Numbered from the stretch's first letter, positions 10,590 through 22,841 are shown. The stretch is 64,000 nt of DNA from Phytophthora hibernalis (GCA_012656075.1 JAAKBF010000062.1:124001-188000); one strand, 5' to 3'. A program made the numbers and translations. Notes: generated by a model not told the origin, from the sequence alone.

Positions 10590-13500
10590 CTATTGTGCTT
10601 TCTGCGCTTCTGGTTGTAGCAAACTCTCATAGTATTGGCAGAACAACTGTGTCTGCGTGAACTCGTCCAAATAATCCTCGTACATGCTGTTGCGCACTTC
10701 CTTGGCAACCTCTTCCTGCAAACGATCGTAGAAGCTCTGGCCTCCTGGTAGTAAGTAGTACATGTAGTAGCACATGAAGTTAGCCAATATCGCTTCAACA
10801 CGCAGTGAAACGAATCACTTACCTGAGATTGATGCTGCAATGTCTTGAGAGGAAATGTCAAACCCAAGGTCACGCAGAAAATCTCCGCTTCTTGCATCGT
10901 TAGCGTGATGATTGTGTCTTGCTCATCTGTCAACTCGTACCACGGTTTCCCTGTAGGATACAGAGAACAAAAGCGCTCTTTGGCCTTTCGGAGAAGGCGA
11001 CAAAGTTCCACGCCATTGGGAATCGATTTCGGACCCAAATGCCGCGTCGCAGCCGGTACCGCGATGCGGTCCTTATCGATGCTGTAAAAGCAGACATCGG
11101 GCCACTCGGATGTATCTTCGAGCGAGTGACAACCTACGAGAAACGGCACGGGGAGTGCAGGAAATCCAGAAGCCCTGACGGCAGCACGGGGATATACGTC
11201 GACTGCCACTGGAATGGAGCAAGCAGAAGTAGAAGCGCCGTGCACACTGCTGATACCTTGGCGGGGCTATCACCCATGATCACAACCTGCTTCTCAAGGA
11301 GCAAGTATGCCATAATTTCTACCACTTTGTCAGGTGTTAGGAAGCGTAGCACGACACCAACAGACCATCGATCAGAGTGGCGTTTCGGGAACTGATAGCT
11401 GAAATCGAACATCGGAAACCGCGCTGTTGACCAATGCCCCGGATCGTTTATCTTGATTCGACGTGCTCGGTGTAAAATCTGCAAGCAGTCAACACGATCA
11501 AGCTTAGTAATTTCCCATGACAAGGACAGCATGCAAAGCAACGCACATCGATGCTAGAGGGTGATAAACACCGACGGTGTTTTGACCGCTTGGTACTCGT
11601 TGAAGATATTTGTGCTGTAGACCATGGTCTTCGAAAGCGCAGACGCATCGGTCGATTCCCTTTACCAACAGTGCCATCGTTTGCTCGAAGCTCATCGAGG
11701 CTACAAGGCAAAACAAAATAATTTCGATCGTGAAAAAGAGTACACGGTCGTGAGTAAATACCTAAAGTCTCACGCACCCGTTGCGATGCTATCAACCGCC
11801 TCCAGAATATCACCAGCTTTCACGCGCTCGTATTCTTTGGGCTGACTTGAGTCAATTGTCTTTACCATGGGCTTGTCCACGATCAACTCGTTTGCAAAAT
11901 TGTAGGTACCAATGTCATCAGTGCTAAAGCTTTTTCTCAGTTGACTTGGTTGCCTTCTCGTCTCAGTGCCTGTTTGGCTGTCATCAGTTTTGCTGCCGCT
12001 CACGCTAGCATCTTCACTTAATACGACACGCCGTTCTACCGGAGAAACGAACAGTTTTGTTGCAACTGAAGCCAAGCTCTGGTGACCAGGTTCCGAATCA
12101 GTCTGCTGATCTCGGGTACGATTTTCCTCGTGGTAAATCGTGAATTCTATCGCCAGATCGAGCATTGGTCTTAAAATGATCTCGAACTGCTCATCCTCTC
12201 TTGCTTTGTTCCCTGGATCCTCTGAAGTGACACTGGATGAGAACCTCTGTTGCTCAAGCTCATTCTCTATGATATAGCGGAGCAGCTACGATGAACGATC
12301 CGAACAGTGGCATCAGTAGAACCCCAAAAGCATGACTTGGCAGCAGATTAAAAGAAAAGAAAACTCACCGCGAAATGGAAGCGATAAAACGGGAATTTGC
12401 TCGTGAAACAGTAACACACCGGCGCCATTTTGCTTGTCATGGTCATTCGGCCTCCTTTGCTAGATGGGGATACATTTCCACCAAACCAACTCGAAGCCCA
12501 GTTAGAGCGAGGGCTCTTAGGTGCTGTTCCGTTCCCCACTGCGCTGTCTGTCGCTGTTACTTCCCTCATGATTGCAACACAAAAGCCGTATAGTACTTCT
12601 CCTTTCGCACCAGTAAGGCGAAAGGTGTAACCCGTAGATTCGGGAGCCTGTTTGATATGTTTCTGAAGTGGCTCGATCTCGGTGAACCACTTCGACACTG
12701 GCACGCCTAGAACGGATGCCACTTGGTCAGGAGTGCACATCGTCAGCGGCACGCCTCTCGGAAAGCAAAAATCCGCGACAGATTCATCTGGAGGATCGTT
12801 TACCCGCTAATCAAGCACAATGCACGATGCACAGCGTGTTAGCACTACTACTAGCATCCGCATCAACGATGCAGAACTCACGTACTTGTGGAAAGTCATA
12901 CAACAGTTTGGGCTTCCAGTATCCAGCAAGGCCTGAAGGTTGATGTTGCCGCTCCTTCTCACTGAGCGCCATTCCAGTCACGAAAAAGCGCTCGAAGATG
13001 TGTTCTTTCTTGAGGTGCATGGAAAACATGATCGAGCGTGCCACGTTTTGCAATTTATTCGGATGCGCTCGTGCGTGCCAGAGATCACTTGATGACGGTT
13101 TGGCGTACATGATGCGATACATGAGGTTTTGTTGCTGCGAGTGGTCATTCTCAACGCCATTTTTGCCGTCCATTAATCGCTGCGACGACCCGCCAAACGC
13201 TTCCAAAGCAGAACCTGTAGTCGACGACCGACTCACTCGCCCAGGAATCCCCGAGCCTGAATTCAAGTGATACATGAGCGATTGCCGGTCTCGCAGCTCC
13301 AGCGGACTGAACGGTTTGTTCAGCTCGTTGGTTCTCGTGGTGTGGCGAGTCGTCGCGGGCTTTCCATCTTCATCTTCTGCAATAACTTCCGACTCGTGTC
13401 GCGTGGCGTCCTCAAGTGGAGGTGGCGTCCCCGGTGCCTGCTCGTCAGAACCATCACTGTCTTCACTTGAATCATCGTCGAAATCAAAAGACGACAGCGT

Positions 13501-14005
13501 CGGACTCAGTAGATTGGCCGTGTGGTCTGGACTACTGCTCAAAAACCACCCAAAATGCACAAGAAGTGCTCAAAATTCACCAAAATCTGCTCAGAACCTG
13601 CTCAGCAGCACTGCCACTTACCTGAACATTGAGGACGTCCTCTCTTTAATCTCAGCACCGACAGGGTCACTGTTCCCGTTCGGGTGACGCTCGGTACGTA
13701 CTACGAGGTCCAGAAGGTCCCTCGCCGTCTTCTGTCGCCTTCTCTTCTCCACCAGGTACTTCTCCTTCCACTTTTGCGCCTCATACTGCGCCAGTGCCAA
13801 CTCGTTCTGCCCAAATACAGTAAAAAAATCAGCAAAAGACCCTACAGCAGCTAAATGCGATCTTCTTCAGCGGGGAGCGGTCTCTGAGGCCGCAATTTGG
13901 GCCATAGAATCCTAGTATACATAGCAACAGTCCGCACCTGCAACTGCTCGAATTTCTCCTGCCACGCGTCCCCGACGGCGCTCTCTCGCTGAAGCGAGAG
14001 CTCAT
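10590..14005 (-). CDS. DENN-domain protein (putative Rab GEF)
   Basis: DENN proteins activate Rab GTPases in membrane traffic. The 5-prime exons encode a coiled coil (near 14000-13930, and QYEAQKWKEKYLVEKRRR near 13790-13735), followed by an acidic, low-complexity region. The uDENN part is near 12790-12370 (DFCFPRGVPLTM and VLYGFCVAIMREV), after a segment with IFERFFVTGMAL. The core DENN domain is near 11440-10860: RFPMFDFSYQFP, VVLRFLTPDKVVEIMAYLLLEKQVV, FQWQSTYIPVLPSGLLDFL, then VPFLVGCHSLED. The stop is TAG at 10592-10590. At least seven introns. One base is missing from the G run at 11150-11153, and the joins near 11550 and 12200 are unresolved. The start is not settled: no ATG lies in the coiled-coil frame. 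ATG 14005 is in another frame, and an upstream exon is equally possible. Confidence 0.75.
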
Positions 14006-14092
14006 CAGACCCCTTGGACTCCGAACTATTTGTAATGAAAAATCAGTTGATGAGCATATTTCTATGCTCTTAGAAACGATGTGCACTTCAAC

Positions 14093-14155
14093 TTCAACGT
14101 TCCCTGTTACAAATTCAACGTTCCCTGTTACAAATTCAACGTTCCCTGTTACAAA
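14093..14155. repeat. Three perfect 21-bp tandem copies
   Basis: The 21-mer beginning TTCAACGTTCCC and ending TGTTACAAA occurs three times without mismatch at 14093-14113, 14114-14134 and 14135-14155. It lies between the DENN gene's 5-prime end and the stop codon of the next minus-strand gene. Confidence 0.95.
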
Positions 14156-14232
14156 AATGCAAATGCAAACCCAAGCAGCTGCTGCTACCTACTCAATAAT
14201 CAAAAATCACCATACTGGACGTCGCAACAGCG

Positions 14233-16686
14233 CTACATAATGGCACAACTGCCCTCACTCGATTTGTGCTCGGCTTCTTCGACATCCTGCATTTCTGTGT
14301 CTTGATCGGGAGCCGCCACACCGCCAGCTTTCAGATTCTGCTCCATCTGCAGAATAGGCACAAGATACAATGTTAGGAACTACTTCGAAGTACAAACAAA
14401 ACAGCTACGAAAGCGCAGCATACCAGTTCTTTCGTGAACAGGAAGGAGCTCCCCACTGAGAACTTGTCACCGTTGTCATAGTGTACCAAATACATTCCGT
14501 TGTCTAGCTGCTTCAGCACGACACCACGGACGAACTGCGTGCAATTCGCGCCAACAGACATCTTCGAGTACAGGATCGACCCGACATCAAACTCGTAGCG
14601 CGACTTTTGCAGGCCGAGCGACTCAGCCAGCGACGTAGCTCCTCTCGTCTCGCTACGCGCTGGAGACTGGGTCTTCGCATTGTTGCTCTGACCATCGTCA
14701 CATTCTTTCTCCGCCCTTGGAGAACTGGCAACCTCGGTGGGCGAGACAATCGCCGATATCGCCGTTCGGTATGGCGTGACCGCTTCCACATCACTGTTTG
14801 AAAATGCTGGGAGTGTAAATGCCGGGATAACCTCGTCCATCGCATTCGCCGTAATAAACACAGGAGTTGTAGGTTGTGGTGGTGGTGGTTGATGTGGTGG
14901 TTGTTGCGGTGGATCAACAGCTACAACACCCCCGCAGCCTCCTCGATTGTCGTCACAAACTTCTTCATTACATCTCGCATAGGGCCACTCAGCTGAAGCC
15001 ACAACGTCTTGAACTCACGAATGAGCACAAGTTGCACTGGTTTCGGAAGTACAGCTTCCTTTGTTCCCATAGCTGCTGCTGACCTTCCGCTATTTCCATG
15101 ATCATTTGCTTTGAGCTCTGCGTGACACCAATAAACTCGCGAATACGCTTCTCAATATCTCCCTTTAATTGGCGCAGAGTCACCAAAGTACTCATTGTGG
15201 GTTGCCAGAGCCTTCTCCTGTTCCTGCAACTCCTCTTTCGCCTTGGCTTGCTGGATTGAATGGAATTCATAGTACTTAAGCAGTGCACGCGCAAGCATCG
15301 GAATGTAGCCTTCCAACGCCGGTGCTGCGCGGGCCTCCGAGTCCATGCGTGCCTTCTCAAGGCACTTGGAGGAAGTCTGAAGCGCTTCGTCACGCCGCTC
15401 ACGAACCTTACGGAACAAAAGATGTAGATTCTGGTGGAACGTCAGTGCGTGATTGGCAACCTTCAATTCACGCGCAAACTTGTCCACGCGCTGTTCGCTG
15501 TCTTTTCGAGAGTCCCACAACGCTTGAACTTCGACGTCGTCGCGCTTCCAGACTTCAATGACTGACTGGAGACTGGCTGATGCTTCAGTCTCGCCGTCGG
15601 CAAGAAGCTCCGCGTGGCGCTTGCGAACAAAATCTAAAATTCGCTGAGATCGATTTTCCTTCGTCTGCTTGGCCTCTAGCAAAGCGCGTTCCGCCGCCTT
15701 CACTTCACTGGTGCTCCCTTCATCAGCGAAGCCAACTTCTGGCTCAGCGCTTCCATTGATTTCTCCACGTCAGTCTTCTCCTTGCTTATCTTGTCGTCCG
15801 ACTGGGTAAACCAGCCCAACCGATCCATATACGCCTTGCAAGCCGACGACAGACACTCAATGGCATTCTTGGCAGTGTTGGCACGTGCAAAGGCGCTCAA
15901 TTCCGCTGCCTCGTTCTCTGCTAACACTACGGCCGCCACCTCTTCATCCTTCTTCGACAAAAATTCATCTTTTGGCGAGGATGCCACTGCTTCTTCAGTA
16001 TTGGGCACAACAGGCGGAAGACTGGCGGCCACCTCAATCGTCAAAGCAATTCCGCGCGTCTGGATACCTTGGGCATCCTGCGTCTCCACGAGCTTCATCC
16101 ATCTGGCCAGAGCATCCACCGTCAGGTTCAACTGCATCGCCAGCTCAGCAACCTCCGGAACCTGCAGACTTTGCCACACTTTGGACAACCACTCGATGTT
16201 GCGCAGCGGCTGACGAGCAGCCACTCGGTCCTCCACCGTCTGCAGTAGAATTTGCTGCGCTCTCGCACAGTCTGCAGCACTGGGGCGTGGCTCGTCCTGC
16301 TGCGTCTCAGGCGTCGTGTCCTTCTCCTCTTCGTCCTTCTCTTCCTCGTCCAGCAGCACAAAATTCCTGTTCTTGGGTCTCTTACTGGGCGCTATGTTGT
16401 CATTCGACTGGCTCATGCGTCTCTTCTCTCGCTCTGGTGTTGCCATACTGGTAGTGATGGAGGCGGGTGCAGACGCAGGGATCGCAATGGAGCGTTGGTG
16501 GCGGCGACTGGCTTTGAGGTACTCGTAGGCGTCTTCTGTGCGGTGGTCGCAGGCGCGCAGTGCTGCTTCCAGCTCTTGACTTGACAAGGGCGGATCGAAC
16601 TCGTACATGACCAGCACGCGAAGCTGCTCGAGTTCGCGCAGGTTCGGTTTGTCGCGAGGCTTCCACGGGTACTCGCCGGGTCTCAT
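14233..16686 (-). CDS. UBA-like, coiled-coil and Tudor-like protein ending in a CaaX box
   Basis: Not recognised as a named gene. The start is ATG 16686 (MRPGEYPWKPRDKP). The N-terminus has a small helical, UBA-like segment (ELEAALRACDHRTEDAYEYL), then an acidic/basic stretch and long coiled coils (about 15700-15050). A Pro-rich linker follows. Near 14600-14420 is a Tudor/SH3-like fold candidate (GVVLKQLDNGMYLVHYDNGD). The final exon, after an intron at about 14350-14425, ends SSEGSCAIM-stop; CAIM fits a farnesylation CaaX motif. Frame breaks, mostly single-base run errors, lie near 15716-15718, 15163, 15060 and 14929-14933; correcting each extends the same coiled-coil or linker sequence. The CaaX reading depends on splicing of the last intron, whose sites look good. 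Confidence 0.65.
14381..14392. repeat. TACTTCGAAGTA palindrome, copy 2
   Basis: An exact copy inside the last intron of the CaaX protein gene. Confidence 0.9.
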
Positions 16687-16887
16687 ATTCGAGCTTTTCT
16701 GCAGAATATGACCACAATCTCACCCAACGGGCGCTAAAATTTCCGATTCTATTGCAATAGTTGACATGTGGCATACGAAGTGTGAGAGAACCAAAAATGA
16801 CAATACGCGGGTATATTGAAATATGACGCTAGTACGAGGCATCTTCGTCCTCGTCGTCTGTCTCGAGTTGATGGGAGATGACGGCTG

Positions 16888-17751
16888 CTACTCCCACTTG
16901 CCGTCGAGAGGATCTTTCTCTAGCTGGAGTATAGTGTACTGACCCAACCGCAAGGAACCTGCAACCGCAACGGCGGTCAATATCCGTCACAAGGTCTCAG
17001 ATATCATGCAGACAACACACCTGGGTAGATCAACGGGAGCTGCGCGTGCGGGTGTTGGTCGCTGCCTCCAATGATCTCCACTGCACGAGGCTCCTCTTGC
17101 TTGTTAGACTGCAGCATCGGCAACAAACCAGCGAAGAAGGAGCTCTCCATCGCAGGCAGCCGGGTCTTGACCGCCGAGTCTCGCGGCACCAGCACCATGT
17201 CTCGGTCTTGCATCGGGTTCTTGCCGTCGTTCACCAACCTGTCAGCCAAAGCTTTAGTTCGTCCACTCCACTATTGAAATAGTCGCTCGTCGTACTTGAA
17301 ATATCGAGCTTCGCCCATGACCGTCACGCCTTCAATAAGTTGCTCTTCTCGACAGTACAGATTGGACGAATACTGCGTCAATGACGGCGCCGACGCGACG
17401 ATACTACGCGTCGTGGGCGGGTCGTTCTGCTCACTCAAAGCATCAGTTAGCTCTAGACTTGCTCCATTGCCAACAGAGACGCACATCATCTGGGATGTAC
17501 AGCACACGACAAATGATCATCTCGAGTCGAGAGATGAGCGCCATCATGTCTCCTTCGGCTGCCGACACGGCCTCGAGCGCCTCGTACGCGTGCGGTCCGC
17601 GCTTGGCCACCAACCCGCCCGAGACCAGCACAGCGTCCACGTCGCAGTCCTCGGAGCTCACCAGCTCCTCGCACAGCTGGTTCACGCGCGGTGTCTGGCC
17701 CGCCACGTCGCTCAGCAGCAGCAGCTTGAGCTTGTTGGCGTCGCTGCGCAT
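16888..17751 (-). CDS. Calcineurin-like phosphoesterase family protein, probably inactive
   Basis: Starts at ATG 17751 (MRSDANKLKLLLLSDVAG). The beginning follows the metallophosphoesterase pattern: a buried strand then SDVAG where active enzymes have SDxHG, and DAVLVSGGL where they have GD. It continues with VLYIPDD near 17500 in place of the GNHD region. A later block near 17030-17250 holds VEIIGGSDQHPHAQLPLIYPG, and a last exon (SLRLGQYTILQLEKD) ends at TAG 16890-16888. One indel near 17490 separates the first two blocks, and the intron near 17250-17280 is imperfect. Two metal-ligand positions are substituted, so a non-catalytic or diverged role is likely. The family assignment is moderate. 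Confidence 0.55.
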
Positions 17752-18655
17752 CGCCGCTGATTTTGAATTGTTGCGGTTGGCGCAACGTAAGACTTGCGCA
17801 ACTTTAGGATGATTGCAAGTCACATGACTTTAGAATAATTGCAAATTTGTCGGTGCCACTAAAAAGTTGTAAAGTTGTCCACATCGGGTGCTTAGGCAAC
17901 CGGTAATACAATACTGCTTGAACACATGCAAGTGTTGGCGCCGCCAAACTCAACTTGGCGGTGAAAGTCTCCGTGGAACGAGACAATTTTTCAGCTTGTG
18001 GGCGAATTGGCCTTGAGATCATTGATCGGCGTCGTGTCGAGCGTGGCGTGTGTTCGTAAGGCAGATAGCCTCGACGCCAATGCTGGAAAGCTACATCGTC
18101 GCAAGCCAGCACAGTGTGTGGTCGACGAGTTAGCACTGCATCTTCCAGGCCGGAACGAAAGCTTGAGCTGCTTGCTTCAGCTCGCTCGGTGCAGCATGTT
18201 GCTATCCGGATACCAGGAAATCAATTGCCGCACTTCAACAGCGCCAGCAATGAAAAATCAACTTCGTCAAAACGGATGTGCATCATCGCATTGGCAACAC
18301 CTGCATCGGAAACCTTCAACTGCTACCTGACAGCCTAGACAAGTTGTCAGACAACGGTTTTGCTGTTCAACGGCATAAAAACGCTCGGACACTGTCAGAA
18401 CGGCGGCACCGCCGTATACTCCGGATGGCAAACCTCCTCACAGTGAGGCTCACTATCTTTCAATAGTCTTCCTCCCCCGACCGGTAAATGTACTTGCTAC
18501 TATACACCTCCGTTAGTGCCCGGGTTGCGGCTTCGTCGGAAATGGGATGGGCGGCAAGAACCGGGAAGGGGCACGCAACGCAGGCCACGCTCCATTTCCA
18601 CAATAGCCCACTTTCGCTTCCTTCGTCTACTGAGCGAGTGCTGTACCTGCCGGCC
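17752..18655. other. Intergenic
   Basis: About 900 bp with only short, unrecognised open frames on both strands (for example minus 18136-17804). It is the divergent upstream region of the phosphoesterase-like and PP2C genes. An ATG at 18488 is in frame with PP2C but probably lies upstream of the transcription start. Confidence 0.5.
18590..18606 (+). promoter_or_regulatory. Oomycete-type initiator of the PP2C gene
   Basis: CTCCATTTCCACAATAG resembles the oomycete initiator consensus (TCATTYYNCAWTTT as I recall it). It lies 66 bp upstream of ATG 18656 and downstream of the in-frame ATG 18488, which supports 18656 as the start. Match judged by eye. Confidence 0.5.
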
Positions 18656-19669
18656 ATGAACGCCGCGCATTATCTACTGGACCGCATGCGCACGTGCAAA
18701 GGACTAACCGAGATCAGCGACAAGAAGACGCAGAGCTGCTTCTCGTCCGTAGGCAGCGCCACGCACTCGTTCCACGGAGACGACGCTGTAGGCTTCGGAC
18801 CGGGCTACATGGTGGTGGCGGACGGCGTGTCCGGCACCATGAAGGCGTCGGGCGTGCTGGCGCGCATGCTGGTGGCTGAGACGCTCACGTCGCTGTCCAA
18901 GCTGCGCAAACGCTCGAGAGACGCGCCGCAATGCGCCGAGGACTTCGGCCGCAGTATGCAGGCGGCCACCAAGAGCGCGCGCAAGCTCGCCAAGCGCAAA
19001 GGGCGCCTGGACTCGACCATCTCGGCTGTTTTCGTGGACGAGACGTCGCGGCAGATGTTCGTGTACACGATCGGCGACTGCAAGTGCGTCGTCTTCCGCA
19101 ACGGCGCGCTCGTGTTCGAGAGCGACTCGATCGTGTACGACTTTAACGTGCCCGCCGTGGTGTCCAGTAACCAGGCTATCAATTACGCCGCAGAGGTGCA
19201 GGTCCAGACGTTCGAGTACGAGGCAGGAGACGTGTGTTTGCTGTTTTCAGACGGCGTGCATGATAATTTGTACGTGGACGACATCGCGGCGTGTGTGGCG
19301 ACGGCTGAGATCTCGACGGCTCGATCGAAGAGCGCGGCCGAAGACATGGCGCGCAGGACAGTACAGCGCGCCAAGGATACGTTTACTTGCAATACAGAGT
19401 ACATCCCGTTCGCCGTCTCGGCCGCGGGCTTCTGTCTCGAGGCCTTGTCGGAGCTCGAGGCCAACAAGAGCGTGGATCCTGAGGAGTTCGAGCGATTCCG
19501 ACAGAAGTGTGAGAGTATCCCGTCTCTAGACGTGAAGCGCGCGGCTTTCAGCAAGGAGAAACGCGTCCGACAACTAGCTTTCTACAGTGCGTCCAACCTG
19601 CTTGCCTTCGCGCACAAGAAGCAGGGCAAGCGCGACGACATTTCTGTGTGCGTAGCCGTACTCGCGTGA
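18656..19669 (+). CDS. PP2C-family serine/threonine phosphatase
   Basis: A single-exon, unbroken 337-residue protein (MNAAHYLLDRMRT). It has the metal-binding aspartates of the PPM/PP2C fold: GDDAVGFG and VVADGVSG near residues 43-60, a middle motif GDCKCVVFRNG, LFSDGVHDNL near residue 200 and the C-terminal GKRDDISVCVAVL. Arrangement and size resemble the PTC7/SpoIIE-like branch, which in yeast acts in mitochondria; substrate and location here are unknown. A helical insert of about 80 residues lies before the last motif. A longer form from ATG 18488 would add 56 residues, but the initiator-like site at 18590 argues against it. Confidence 0.85.
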   Translation: MNAAHYLLDRMRTCKGLTEISDKKTQSCFSSVGSATHSFHGDDAVGFGPGYMVVADGVSGTMKASGVLARMLVAETLTSLSKLRKRSRDAPQCAEDFGRSMQAATKSARKLAKRKGRLDSTISAVFVDETSRQMFVYTIGDCKCVVFRNGALVFESDSIVYDFNVPAVVSSNQAINYAAEVQVQTFEYEAGDVCLLFSDGVHDNLYVDDIAACVATAEISTARSKSAAEDMARRTVQRAKDTFTCNTEYIPFAVSAAGFCLEALSELEANKSVDPEEFERFRQKCESIPSLDVKRAAFSKEKRVRQLAFYSASNLLAFAHKKQGKRDDISVCVAVLA

Positions 19670-20133
19670 GCATGCTCCATTGGCAGGCATCAACTTCACG
19701 CAGTATCACATACAGATCGAACCACCAGCTATAGTATGACTAAAATATATATTAGCCGAAGTAAATTCTCCTAAACCGAACTGCTGCAATTGCACTTCAC
19801 ACGTCAGAAGACAACTACCGGCAGTAGTCTTAGTCTAGCTCAACATGTAGTCATTTTCTGATGAATCGCAGATGCAGATTACCGGTAGTCCAATACCGGA
19901 GAATGCACTCCTCTCCAGTTCCTCCATCATGGAGGACTTGATGGAATTGTAGCTTGTACGAAAAGGTGACAAGGCCCGAGAATTTGGTCGGATCGTTATC
20001 GCCTTTGCAAGGTAACTTGACCATGTCGACCACCGAAAATTTTCAAAATGGGTACTTCCGACCCAAAAAAGGGTCCATAACCAACAATTGCTTGTGGCCA
20101 GTGATACTCAGCATTTCTCTATCAGCAGCAATA
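19670..20133. other. Intergenic
   Basis: About 460 bp between PP2C and the RNA methyltransferase. No gene recognised. It contains CCGGTAG and CCGGTA fragments like those scattered through other intergenic parts of the window. Confidence 0.5.
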
Positions 20134-22486
20134 ATGGGCAAGCGATCGCGCAACGGACGAGGCGGCAGCCGCAGCAAGAAGCCGCGCGCAGACGGCAAGA
20201 CGGAGGACTGGCGCGCCGACAAGTTCGCGGATTGGGTGTACGAGAACGACAACTTCAACGCGTACTACAAGGCGCAGAACATCGTGCCGGACGCGGACTG
20301 GGACGCGTTCAAGAAGGCGCTGGCCACGCCGCTGCCCACGACCTTCCGCATCAACAGCTCGTGTCCGTTCGCTGATCGGTGAGTGGATCGTCAATTGTCC
20401 CTGCAAGTTTGCAGCTCTAACGACCATTTTTGCGACTGTTGTGACAGCATTCGCGAACACATTGAGCAGGACTTCAAGTTCGATGGCCTCGTGGTGGACG
20501 ACGAGCCCGTGGAGCCCATCAGCCCCATGCCCTGGTACCCTGACAGCCGCGGCTTCACGTGGTCGGTGGAGCGTCGCCGTGTGCGCAAGCTGCCGATCCT
20601 GAAGGAGTTCCAGTCGTGGCTCGTGGAGCTCTCGAACAGTGGCAGCATCACCCGCCAGGAGGCGGTCAGCATGATCCCGCCCCTTGTGCTGGGTGTGGAG
20701 CCGCACCACAAGGTGCTGGACATGTGCGCTGCCCTGGCTCCAAGACGTCGCAGTTGCTCGAATCGCTGCACTCGCAGGAGTTCGCCACGGGCAAGACCCC
20801 ACCGGTGTCGTGGTGGCCAATGATGTGGACCTCAAGCGTGCGTACATGCTCGTGCACCAGTCGAAGCGTATCAGCTCGCCTGCTTTGCTGGTCACGTGCC
20901 ACGAAGCTCAGAACATCCCGTTTCTCGGCAAGGACGGAACGGAAAAAGACGGCGTATTCGACCGCATTTTGTGCGATGCGCCGTGCAGCGGTGACGGCAC
21001 CCTGCGTAAGAACCCGCTTATCTGGAAGCACTGGAGTGCGAAGAACGGAATTGCTTTGCACCCGCTGCAGTCGCAGATTGCTAAGCGCGGCGCGGCGTTG
21101 CTGAAGGTTGGTGGTAGCATGTGCTACTCGACGTGCACGTTCAACCCGCTGGAGAACGAGGCTATCGTTGCTGAATTGCTGCGCTGGAGCAAGGGATCAC
21201 TAGAGCTTGTGGACGTGTCGACCACGCTGCCGCTGCTGAAGCGCCGACCTGGCATCAATACTTGGAAGGTGCTGGACTCAGCGCTGACGGAGTACACGTC
21301 TTACGATGACTACGTTGTAAAGGATACGGAGGAGAAGAAGAAGGACAAGATTCGGGCCACCATGTTCCCTCCTACGGCGGAAGAGGCTGAGAACTTTCAC
21401 CTGGAGCGCTGCATGCGTTGCTTGCCTCAAGATGAGAACACGGGTGGTTTCTTTATCTGCTTGCTGAAGAAGGTGGCTCCAACTCCGGACGATAAGGAAG
21501 AAGTGGAGGCGACTGCCAAGACTAAGTCCACGACTAAATCTGAAGTGAAAATTGAAAAGGAGGAATCAACTCCGAAGGAGGACGTATCACCTTCGAGTGA
21601 TGTCACTGCCAGTGACGTCAAGGTTGAAGCCGAGGAGCAGAAGCCTGCATCTGATGAGGCTAAGCCGCGGAGAAATCGCCGCGATGATCGTCGCAACAAC
21701 AAGGGTGAGGTTTACGTGGCTTTCGGTGCTAATAACTGGTCCAACGTGCGCGAGTACTACGATGTGAACCCTACTTTCTCGGCAGCGCAGCTTATCACAC
21801 GGTCTGAGGACGCAAAATCTGTCACCTTTGTGACTGAGAGCATCACGATGGCTCTGCTGGAAGAGATGAAGCGCAAGAAGCTCAAGGTTGTTTACGCTGG
21901 GCTCAAAATGTTTGAACGCAACGAGACCAAGGAGGGTGGCAAGGTTTACCGCGTGTGTCAGGCTGGTCTGCCGCACATTCTTCCTTTCATGAACCAACGC
22001 AAGGCCAAGGTGTCTACGAAGGACTTTCAGATGATGCTGGAGAGGATTGGTGACCTGCTGGACTTCGACGAGTTTGAGCCGGCTTCTCGCAAGTACTTCG
22101 AAGATGCTCCTATCGGTAGCGTTGTTTGCTCCCTTGACCGTCCCGGACAGTCTGCTATCGAGTACGTTTTGACACTTGCATTAAAACTCGTGTGTTGCTT
22201 GGCGAGGGTGCCGTTGTTTAACTGACAGCTTGTTATTATTCACAGGACGAAGGTGATGAACGTGGTCGTGTGGCGGGGTCGCAACTCTGTTAACATGATG
22301 GCTGCCAAGGCGGATGTGGCCGTGCTGCTGGGAACAATGAAAGAGATGAAGATCTATAACCCGGCTGTGCAGGAGGCTGTGCTGGAGGCCAAGAAGGTGA
22401 AGGATCAGGAGCGTGCTGCCCGTGACGAGAAGAACGAGAAGCCGGAGGAAAAGAAGGATGAAGCTGATACTACGCCTGCCGTCTAA
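20134..22486 (+). CDS. NSUN2: NSUN2-type tRNA/RNA cytosine-5 methyltransferase
   Basis: An S-adenosylmethionine-dependent m5C methyltransferase of tRNA and other RNA, likely nuclear (basic N-terminus MGKRSRNGRGG). Exons 20134-20378, 20448-22161 and 22246-22486 encode about 733 residues. Motifs: the SAM-binding LDMCAAPGSKTSQ (after correction), VVVANDVDLKRAYML, the motif IV cysteine in DAPCSGDGTLRKNP, and the catalytic TC in YSTCTFNPLENE. A Lys/Glu-rich insert (about 21490-21690) precedes the C-terminal domain. Two bases appear missing: one C from 20732-20734, and one G near 20795 (GKDPTGVVVAND). With both restored the frame is continuous. The domain order and C-terminal acidic tail fit NSUN2/Trm4. 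Confidence 0.9.
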
Positions 22487-22841
22487 GACGGATAGGTCAA
22501 GGAACCACCCTTGTCGAAGCTCCCGAAGAGATAGATCTAGCGTCATCGCAGAAATCCATGTGATCAATTTGCACATACGTCGATCGATCATGAAGCTTTG
22601 TACTAACCGTTTGTTTGGAATGCTCGAATGCAGGTCACCTTGTTCCCTGCTAATTTTGACAGCTCCTTCTATGGTAGTGCGAAGGGTGAGCAGGAATAGC
22701 GATCATGGTGTTCTTCCTCGAGCTCGACAGTTTATTTCTGGTCAAGTTTCGCGCAAGATCGATCGATATCTCCATCTTTGAGGACAGTTTTCGGTCTTGA
22801 GGGCGTTGAAGCAGAGCAATTGCAGCTGGCCTGCTATCGAC
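22487..22841. other. Intergenic
   Basis: About 355 bp between two same-strand genes. No gene or repeat recognised. Confidence 0.5.

Noticed and set aside
18488..18655. PP2C start at ATG 18488
   Set aside because: An initiator-like element at 18590 and better context at ATG 18656 make the upstream ATG likely to lie outside the transcript.
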